From contig CM041196.1 of NCBI GenBank assembly GCA_023078555.1, forward strand, positions 744,001-808,000: DNA of 64,000 bases, read 5' to 3'. Position 1 is the stretch's first letter. Each line of letters begins with the position of its first letter. The notes beneath the pieces are model-generated. The model did not search any database, had not been told where the DNA came from, and worked only from the letters and a program-made list of their open reading frames with translations. Shown one piece after another: positions 55,703 to 64,000 of this stretch. The translations under genes and the position numbers were made by a program. The DNA comes from Ulva prolifera. Taxonomy: Eukaryota > Chlorophyta > Ulvophyceae > Ulvales > Ulvaceae.

Positions 55703-58700
55703 ATGGCTCCGCGTAGGCCTCGCACCGCCAAGCGTGCTGTCGACGACGACCTTGCACTCTTTGTCGTGATGCGCCTTGATCCTGCACTTCGTGATGGGAA
55801 CCTAACGTTGCTATACACGTGCACTAAATGTAGTAAACCGTTTGACAGGCTTCTAACTGCCCAGAAGCACCCCGGCGCCTGCCCCGGGGGACAACCCGCG
55901 GGGCGCGCTCCGACTCGTGACGAGGGCACGGGAGATGACACAGGCAGCCAGCCAGTGGCGGGCAACCAGCCTCCCGGCGTTGTCGACCTCGGTCGAGTCG
56001 ACGAGGTCCTCATCGAGGTGTGCCTGTCCCTGATCACCTCGTCTGATCTCCGAGTGCTGACTATCTGGTGATCGTGATTGGTGTCATGTGACCAGGTCCC
56101 TGAGAGCTCCGACCTATCCGAAGAAGACTACGGAGACGACGATGCGGACAGCCTATACGACGACGCCAGCATTGTCCTCTCCAGCCTGTCAGGAGATGAC
56201 TGGGACACAGACTCTACTGAGGTTTGTCCTTTCGGTGTCTCCCGACGCAGCCAGATTATCCGATTTGCTCTTATGCTGGGCACCCACCCCCTGCTCCCTA
56301 TCGGTGTCAATGGCTGGTGACTATGTGCAGAGCGACTCCCTCGACGGCCGCGCGGGTCCACAGGTCGCAGCCCCTCGGCTGCAGCCGTGAAGGGGACTGC
56401 CGCTTGGTGGCGTCAGAGACGGATGGATCCGGTCTCCGACACCTGCCGTCTCACAGTGTTGACTGTATCAATGTGGATCGCCAGCCTGAAAAGCATGTTC
56501 CGGATGAGTGATGTTGTGGTGGACATGTGGTGTTGTTTTGTGCATTATCTATTCTTACCAGATGGGAATATGTTCCCCCCCTCCTTCCACGTGGTCAAGG
56601 CTGTCATGGCAGTACCAGATGTCTCTTCGGTGACCCGGCACGCGTGCCCACAGTGCTGGACTCTCTTCCCAGGTATAAAGCCGTGTGATCATACCCACCA
56701 CTTGGACGACGTCTGCAACACCCCAGGGTGCACCCAGAAGCGTTTCGAGGTGGACCTGGCAGGCGAGGGTGTACCTTGCCGGAGTGTCTTCTACTTCGGG
56801 GAGGCCGAATTGCTGAAAGACCTGATTCTGCAACCCGGTGTCCTTGCCGCGGTTCGTGCTCATCGAGTGCACGCCCTACTGGATCCCGCCAGTTTCTGGA
56901 AGTCCCCTGCCGGACGTGCCCTGAACGCCACATGCGGGGGGATTTTCGACAAGGCTGACCCGGACGAAATTGCACTGCTTTTCAGCTTGGTTGCGCGGCC
57001 TTTGTGTTTCTTCTATCATGCGTCCCCGTCACTCAGTTGCCGGGCCATCGTCTGGGTCTAGTGGGGCCTGCAGTAGCCTCTCCCCGACACTGAGTCTGCT
57101 TGCAGGGGGTGACGGCGCCCAAATGTATGTGAACAAGCAACACGGGACCACAATCTGGGGCATCCGCCTGCTGGACCTCCCCCCTCATCTGTCTCATTGC
57201 AATGATGCCTGGATCCCCCTGGGGGTAGTCGAGGGCCCAACTGAACCCACGAACATGGGCAGCATCCTTGCACAGGTCCTCGAGTTCTTCAAGAAGCATG
57301 ACCCAGGTACGTGTCAGTCTGGTGAGTGTGTACCCAACGCACACTCATGTCCGGCCAGTGCTTGAGGTGTCTGTGTTCACTACAAACCCCCTACAATGCA
57401 GCCAGGAAGGGGGAAGAAGGGATCGAGGCTTTCGAAGTCGAGATGCCTGACGGAACAGTTCTGCGCATCTGGCCTGTGCTCTGCTGTGTGGAGGGCGACA
57501 TCCCGTGGATGCAGAAGTTGACCAACAGCATCGGGCACGGCGGCAAGAGGGCGTGCTTCCGTTGCGCCCAGAACGGCGTCTGGGTTTTCGCAGCCAACAC
57601 AGTTCGGTATGTTGGCTCCAGTTGCCGTGCCGTCGCCATGCTGCCTCTGAACACCCCTGCTTACCCCTGGCATCCCCGCCAAGCCCGCCTCCGCCACCCC
57701 CTCCGACATGGCTGGGGGGCTCACTACTGTCCTTATCAGACATCCGCCGTGCAGCCGGCTTGGGTTCCACGGCCCGGTAATCCAGCCTCAGCCGGTTCAC
57801 GCTGCGGGGCCTGATCAAGGAAAGCCCCTCACAGCGGCGCAAGAGACGGACATTGCCGCGGGGGCGGTGCCGAGGATGGTGCCCGGCAGTCTGGAACCAG
57901 ACCCCGCCCCCCCCCCCCCCCCCCCCCCCCCCCACCCTTGCACGAAGTGGTCCGAGGTTACCACCATCGACCCGGCGACCCTGGCAAAGAACTGCCGGCT
58001 GAAGTACTCTGCTTCAGAGATGTGCGCTCGCGGCCACACAGCAGACAAGTTCACCGATCAGGTGCGGCTACCCTTGTATTCGAATCTTTCCTCTGTCATG
58101 CGGCCCATGTGCCAGCATGCATGGTCGACGTTCTGCCATCACGCCCACCCGGTGGCTTGCATGCAGACCACCAGCCCCACGGTGGACCGCTACACCGCCA
58201 AAGACACCCTGCTGGAACGGCAGAAACTTGCGAAGAAGGAGCACATCCGCCTGGGGGTGAAAGGGTCTTCCCTGTTCAGCACCCTCTCATACTTCAAGTG
58301 CGCACCCCTACCACAGGACAGCTGCCGTACCGTCATCTGGACCCATGAATACACCGTGAAGGAGGTTGTTTCTGCAGTCCATGCCACTTCTTCCGCTACG
58401 GTGTCGCGCACGTGTTCCTCCTTGGCCTCCTCATGGACTTCTGGAATCAGTGGCTGCCGAGTTCGAAGAGGCGTAAGAAAGACCGCCCAGCAGGCCCCAG
58501 GCGTTTGTATCAGCTGCCTAAAGAGTTGGTGGCCCAGATCGCTGCCCGCGCGTCCCATATCATGCACACTTATCTGTTCAAGAAAGTGTACACCGACATC
58601 ACCAAGTGCGGTTCCGCGGCCCCCCACAATACGGCAGCGGTCACTGGTTACTGCTGGCAGCTGTCCCATGCACACGTGTCGTGAACCTTACAGCTTGTGG

Positions 58701-60092
58701 ATGCCAGCAGGTGGCTCGCTTCAAGTTTGCACTGCTGCAGGCACCGGTCTCGGTGGCTCATGGAGGACTGGCTTGCGTTCACTGAGACATTCTCCTTGTA
58801 CTTGCTGCACGACCTCAAATGGGAGCCCGACCAGGAGGGTGTTCGGCTGGTGTTCGAGGAGATGTGGACACACCTCCGGGCAGGCACCCTGTACTTCCTG
58901 CGGTACGAGGAGCTCCAGCATACCGCACCCCGGATCAAAGCAGCTCAAGACGCATTGATGAAGTACGGCGCGATGGCAGATCTTCGATCTCTTTGGGGGG
59001 GAGGTGATCTGCACCTTCAAGCTTCATATTGCAGCCTGGCACCTACCGGACCAGGTGAGATGCTGTGGGCCTTCCTTCTTCTGTCTAGAGTTCTGGATCG
59101 TACGCATGGTGCAGCTACTCAAACGGCTGATCAAATATCGTTCCACCAAATCACCAGAGAAAGTGTATGTCAACGATGAGCTGCTGCGGCGCACATGCAT
59201 GAGATTACTCCACAGCAGCGAGACGGCAGAGGCGGCCATGCACACGTTGCAAAAGGCCGTGGCCTCAGAGAAATGCCGTCGGTCAAAACGGAGCAAGTTC
59301 CGGGCCGCAGTGGGCGACACCGACTCTGATGGCGGTGATGACAACAGGGTATTTGGGGCGGGTAAGCCCCTCGACGCCGAAGAGAAGAAAGAAGTGATGC
59401 CGCTGGGGTACACTGGGGTCGGTGAGTTGTCCGGGCTGCCATACCTGCTCTACCACAAGGACGCCCTGCAGGAGGCAGGGTGGCCGACCCAGCGTGTCCT
59501 GGGTGCGGGCTACGGCAGGAGCGAGGCCATCATGCGGGCGCTTGGGCTGCCGGTCGCTGGGGAGGTTGTTGCTGAGCGGCAGCTCTGTGAGGTGCACCTG
59601 CGAAAATTCCTGCGAGGGCGGGCTTTGGTAGGGGATGTCCTGACCTGTGCGCATCACACCGGTCAGGGTAAGAAAGACAATCGATGGTGCCTGCTGAAGT
59701 ACCATGTAGTAGAAGAGGGTACGAATAGGGGCCAGGAACGGTACTATGTGGGCGACTTGCAGTACATAGTCCGTGCCAGACTCAGCACGGCAGATGGGTC
59801 GCGTATCTGTAGAACCTGCACTGTCGAGGCCAGCGAACTGTACCTCGGTGTGACAGACGTGTACGACTGTAGTATACCCTATACACCCGGATGCAGGGAG
59901 GCGGATGAGGTGCTGAACCGCGCTCCCGAGTTTTACAGGGTGGATGGTGTGCATCACCGTTCCTCGGCTTACACTGGCCGGTATGTAGTGAACATTGATG
60001 CTATGGCCGGGCAGCTGGTTCCGGTGAAACGGACGGTAGGAGGTGTTCAGTACTGGCAAACAGCGAATAAGGCCTCCGGGCGTACTGTGTAA
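55703..60092 (+). CDS. Tnp2-type (CACTA/Plavaka) transposase, at least nine exons, one frameshift
   Basis: Phase-consistent exons: 55703-56017, 56096-56221, 57106-57306, 57402-57606, 57755-58061, 58167-58297, 58378-58605 and about 58741-60092. A further exon, about 56417-56989, has unresolved ends. The N-terminus carries a zinc-binding CTKCSKPFDRLLTAQKHPGA stretch and an acidic region. The core has GGDGAQMYVNKQHG, MGSILAQVLEFFKKHDPG, CCVEGDIPWMQKLT and GHGGKRACFRC, the pattern of Tnp2 catalytic domains. Later come CTFKLHIAAWHLPDQ and FWIVRMVQLLKRLIKYRSTK, resembling DUF4218, and a final region with YYVGDLQYIV that recalls DUF4216. The frame slips by one base at about 58980, before IFDLFGGEVICTF. 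A 27-C run in exon 57755-58061 encodes polyproline. Confidence 0.7.
57907..57933. repeat. Homopolymer run of 27 C inside a transposase exon
   Basis: Encodes eight or nine prolines (DPAPPPPPPPPHPC). The frame on both sides agrees with this run length. Confidence 0.8.
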
Positions 60093-60151
60093 GCATGGCC
60101 ACACGTTTTTGACCGGTAGAATGAAGCTGGGTTGTGGCACTATGAACTCTG

Positions 60152-61587
60152 TTGACTGCTATGATCACTAGTCGTACAATACAGACTCTTGCACAACGTA
60201 TCACGCTGATCTCTGTTGTAGTAAGTAGACAGACACACACAACCAGCACAGCATTCCCACTTGTGATTTGCCAGTCAAAGATGACCTGGAATGGACAGCT
60301 ACGTCGTATGGTCTGTGCAATGGACAGACGGCGTATGGTCTGCCGATACTCGCAACCGAATGTACGTGGGCTGCTGCACTCGCGTCACCACAGACACGAC
60401 ATGTTTGTACCAGCGGAGCTCTGCTGCCCACATGGGTATTACGCTGCACCGACTGAGGCCCTGTTGACCTCCTGGCGGACTGGCCTCACTTGCTCCGCGC
60501 CACGCTATCGTGTCCGCCGCATCGGTGGGCCTGAGGAAGGTAACCTTCCGGCGATGAGGCACCTACCCCACCTCAGTCTTGGCACAAAGCGCCTGTGAGA
60601 CCAAAGCGTACCATTTTTTATGTCACTGAACACACCGCAATCATGATCGTCATTCTCGTTCCAGCTTGTGTAGTATTAGCACCCAGTGTCGTTCGAGGTG
60701 GGAGCCCGTGGCCCGTGATTCATTCCGATGTTGTTTTCCATTTCCACGATCTCCGAGAAAACGCTGAAATCGTACCTTACTGAATTAGATAACAGGCAAC
60801 AATATGAGCCTACTTTTCATAGATTCGTGGAGGTAGCGTCGCGGGGACAATGGGTTCCCGGCCAGCGTATTCCGTCGCTGGTCATGGACAGGCCACACGG
60901 CTTTCCGGTGGACATGGTGGAATTCGGCTGGGTTTTGACAGCTTACGACGTCGCTACGATAGAGACCATCCTTGCCGGCGACCAAAATGCGGAGTCCAGG
61001 ATTATGGCGGGCTTCTCGTCCATGGGAAGGGTACTAACCCAAGAAGTAGCGGACGCGAGTACTCCATACCTAGCTTCTACGCACAATTTAAAGCTGCTAT
61101 GGATCAAGATGCGAGAAGCCGCGTTTCAGCGGGCCGTCCAGTCAGAAGCACCGTGCGGGCTGCATGCCATCATGGTGTACAGGTCCGTCGCCACGACCCA
61201 AGGCCCCGACGAGACCATGGCAGGGCTTTTGCTTCGCCTCCGGATGACCATCGGTGGCGGGCCGATTGCAGCATGGTGGGATAGGCTGCATGCCAGCGCC
61301 CAACAGGCCACTCCAATGTGGCCCAAACAGGTGGTCTTCGAGGGCCGCCTAACGGCGCCAGTATTACCGCCGCAGCTCGCACCCCAGGGTGCCCAGCCAT
61401 CGGCCCCGCATGGTGGTGTCATGTCAGCCCCGGGCACCACAGCCAAAAAAGAATCTCAATTCATACTTCCGTGTTCCTTCGGTGCTTTCGGGATACCCCG
61501 ACCACTGCCGACAGCTTGTCGGGATCCCGAAATCCTGTCGGGCCTGAAGGCACCGGATGTACATTGCAATGACAGAGCATTCATCAG
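60152..61587 (+). CDS. Exons of an unknown protein, partly defined
   Basis: The frame from the ATG at 60728 runs to a strong donor (ATCAG|GTGAGTC) at 61587 and encodes 286 codons, starting MLFSISTISEKTLKSYLTEL and including FPVDMVEFGWVLTAYDVA and WWDRLHASAQQ. A possible earlier exon ends at a donor (GAGGAAG|GTAACC) at about 60540 and encodes MFVPAELCCPHGYYAAPTEA. No domain was recognised. Position between two transposons suggests it belongs to one of them, possibly as a third gene of the Tnp2 element, but nothing in the protein proves this. The downstream exon was not identified. Confidence 0.4.
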
Positions 61588-61629
61588 GTGAGTCGCAACC
61601 AGGTTGCTTGCTGCTTGCGCATTGCGACA

Positions 61630-64000
61630 ATGACCTTGCTTTCGTTCGGGTTCACTGGTCAAGGGCCGAAGCGTAGGCGCACGGCCGAAACTCCTGCATC
61701 AGCCGACCAGGGCAGCAACGACGCCAGTTGTTCGAAGAAGATGGCTGCGGAACGCTCAGGCGATATGCCACGATTGTCTGAACAGAAAATTCGCGAACGC
61801 CAGCTTGAGTATCCATGGAGTGTGTATCAAGGCCCGGTCAATAAAGCTCACTGTTGGACCTGTCCTGTTTGTGAGTCTTGTAAAGGAAGCTCTAAAGGGA
61901 AACTACACAGGTTCAAGGACGGGAACGACTTCAGGAAGCATCAGAACTCACACAACCACAAGCGCGCAGCCGAAGCACAGGTCCTTGCCGCTGGGCTCGA
62001 AAAGGCTCGTGATAATGCAATGTACGAGCGCTACAAGATTAATCTTGATTCAAGCGCACGTTTGCTCATCTTCGTGGCGTTCATGGTAGCCAATGGCATC
62101 TCTCTTCGCATCTTTCCCCAGGTACGCCTGCTGCTCAGACAGGCTTGCGTTACCATTGATTCACGCAAAGTAGCGAAGTATGTAACACGTGCTTTGCTTT
62201 CGCAGATCCTGGAGCTACAGCGAGCACTTGACGCAGACATAATTCCTCTGAAGCTGAACCATAGGCGTTATGTTACGCTTCTTCTGCTTGCTCTGAGTGA
62301 ATTGTATTTGCTCATGACCGTGTCAGCTGTGCAAAGCAGCGACTTCTTCGGATTGGTGTTGGATCTGTCTTCGGACAGAGGTTCAAATGATAACATGCTA
62401 GTGTATGTTGTTTACTGGGACGCCGCAGCTTTCACATCCGCTGTCAGGTATCTTTGTTGTGTCCGTCTGCAGCGAAAGGGGGCCGATACTATCTTCACGC
62501 AGCTGATGCAGATATGTCAGAGCCTAGGACTTGACATGAAGCGGCACATGGTCACATTTTGTGCTGATGGTGATTCAACCATGCAAGCTTAAGCCTAGGC
62601 TGGCGTAGTGGTCTATCTGGTCGGTTCCGTAGGCACTCTGATCACATCGTAACTATGCATTGTGCTGCGCACAGACACGTGCTCGCTGTTCAAGATGTGG
62701 CTGCGTCCTCTGACCTACTGATTGCAATGGACCAGACATTGACTGCTATCTACAAGCTTTTCAACAGGAAGGGCAATCGAAAGGCAGTCTGGGAACTGTA
62801 TGCGAAGAAACATGGTCTTCGGTCATAAACTTTCCCATTGTTCGTCAAGACCAGATGGTTCAGTAGGGCATTGTGTATACCGCTTGTTGTCAGTCTATCC
62901 AGTTCTGGTGAAATTCCTGCAAGTTCTCACCCGTCCCGGTTCTGCCATGCGGTGGGATGCGGCAGAGCCTGTCTTGTCTATGCTCCTTGGTGCCAAGATC
63001 GTGTACGTGCTTCATGCGGTTGCAGACGCATTGCAGCCCCTAGGATGTACAAGAAAGATTTTTGAGACGACAGGCTGCTCTCTGTCTAACATCAATGCGG
63101 AGGTGACAGTTCTCAATCAAAAACTGGCCAGCCTTGAAGCATGTGCTGACTCCCCGAAGGAGTTTGGTGGAGAGCATGTGAAGAGTCTCATGGAAGCGTC
63201 CAATGACTTCGAGGATCTCAATGGCACCATTTCGCTGAACTTCCCACAGTATGACGGACTGATTTACCTCGATGCAACTACCTTCGACCCCAGAATCGTA
63301 CAACAGCTCAACGGCATTGTCAAAGGCAGTCAGCAATCGGAACGTCATCCGATCATGTCAAGATTGTTGTTCGTGCAACTCGTTTGTGATGACTATGACG
63401 ATCTTATCGTTTGCAGATGTCAGAACGCTTTCCCAAGGAAGAGATGGACCTAGCACACATGTTCAGCATCTTTGATGTAGAGACATACATTGGTATGAGT
63501 CTGCCGGAGCTGTTCAGATTTGGCGACAATGAAGTGAAGACTCTAGTCGACATGCTTAGTCAAGAGAATGATGGCACTAAGAAGTCTTACTGAAATACGC
63601 CATTCATTGACAGCAAGGCAGATGGTAAGCTAGAGGAGGCATGTTTCTATCACACTCAGGACACTGTCATAGCACAAGTCAGTTCAAGCCACTGAATTTG
63701 GCGCCTTGTTGCAGGTGCTGCGGCAATGGCACAGTGTGAAAGAGCTTTTATATAAGTATGCTCAGGGACTTCACCCTACTCAGAAAGGAGCTTGGCGGTT
63801 CGTTTTGAAGACAAATACCAAGTCAACCATTCCACATATCTACAAGCTGTATGTATTGAAGCAGCTCATAGTCACACAATCAGCTGATGTTGAGAGAGGA
63901 TTCTCTATGTTAGTCCATACTCTTGGTACTGGTAGGTTGTCTACGCACACAGCTACTCTGGATGCAAGGCTTCGTATCAAGCAATCCCTTCCGAACAGCC
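61630..64000 (+). pseudogene. Degenerate hAT-superfamily transposase, open at right edge
   Basis: Starts MTLLSFGFTGQGPKRRR at the ATG at 61630 (the frame extends upstream only to a GTG). An N-terminal zinc finger (CWTCPVCESC ... HQNSHNHKR) is followed by a continuous frame to a TAA at 62590. Coding potential resumes in another frame after an 11-base interruption (WRSGLSGRFRRHSDHIVTMH). It shifts twice more around 62830-62890, where the TRWFS motif lies, then continues (63060-63400). It has a TGA at 63591 in YxNTPFIDSKADG and ends with the typical hAT dimerisation region from 63715 (SADVERGFSMLVHTL ... LSTHTATLDARLRIK). Introns can explain some breaks, but several frameshifts and stops mean this copy is unlikely to be active. 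Confidence 0.75.

Larger units (their letters stand above)
52881..60092. mobile_element. Two-gene DNA transposon of the Tnp2 (CACTA/Plavaka) type
   Basis: Two genes diverge from a 330-base spacer (55373-55702): a transposase on the plus strand and an accessory protein on the minus strand. The transposase has the conserved central region and the C-terminal domains of Tnp2-type elements. Terminal inverted repeats and target duplications were not found by eye, so outer limits are set by the two stop codons. A three-palindrome array lies inside the accessory gene. CACTA-like elements often encode a second DNA-binding protein that binds subterminal repeats; that role for the minus-strand gene is an inference. 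Confidence 0.65.

Noticed and set aside
59050-59095. Possible 35-base intron in the transposase (GTGAGATGC ... CTAG)
   Set aside because: The frame is open through it and the residues fit the conserved GP...EFW region, so it is coding.
1-64000. tRNA, rRNA and CRISPR features
   Set aside because: No T-arm plus acceptor pairing, ribosomal cores or spaced identical repeats were found by reading both strands.

Overview
This is nuclear DNA from a eukaryote, most likely a green alga (chlorophyte). It is GC-rich. Genes are cut into many short exons, with donors that usually read GTGCG and acceptors that usually read TGCAG. It carries secreted multi-SRCR proteins, a hydroxyproline-type proline-rich protein and LRR proteins, a combination known from chlorophyte genomes. 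Several kinds of transposable element lie between the genes. There are no bacterial operons, CRISPR arrays, rRNA or recognisable tRNA genes. The species cannot be named from the sequence alone.

Layout. (1) 1-8652, minus: 14 exons of SRCR gene A, running off the left edge. All exon phases agree over 3702 coding bases. (2) 8653-15297: a 6.6-kb head-to-head spacer with short tandem repeats and one dispersed repeat. (3) 15298-24923, plus: SRCR gene B, 14 exons, with the same eight SRCR domains in the same order as A. (4) 26437-28059, minus: a secreted proline-rich protein with two cysteine-rich modules. (5) About 28.4-33.8 kb: small repeats, one doubtful secreted ORF, and the remnant of a second non-LTR retrotransposon. 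(6) 34362-37063, minus: an LRR protein. (7) 38021-43455, plus: a complete non-LTR retrotransposon (restriction-like endonuclease class), with an intact ORF and a 21-bp target-site duplication. (8) 43.5-49.3 kb: one minus-strand exon, a perfect hairpin, and little else that can be recognised. (9) 49302-51513, plus: SRCR gene C, a third paralogue cut short after its first SRCR domain, with two retrotransposon tails in its second intron. (10) 52881-60092: a DNA transposon with two divergent genes, a Tnp2/CACTA-Plavaka-type transposase (plus) and a seven-exon accessory protein (minus). (11) 60.1-61.6 kb: exons of an unknown protein. (12) 61630-64000, plus: a decayed hAT transposase that runs off the right edge.

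How it fits together. Genes A and B form an inverted duplication of a large extracellular, probably cell-wall or recognition, protein. Gene C is a partial third copy. Much of the rest is mobile DNA. The retrotransposon at 38-43.5 kb looks recent. Its 3' tail recurs as tiny 5'-truncated insertions elsewhere in the window. The two-gene DNA transposon, with its three-palindrome array, and the unusual low-complexity insert in the retrotransposon endonuclease region are the best candidates for something not yet described.
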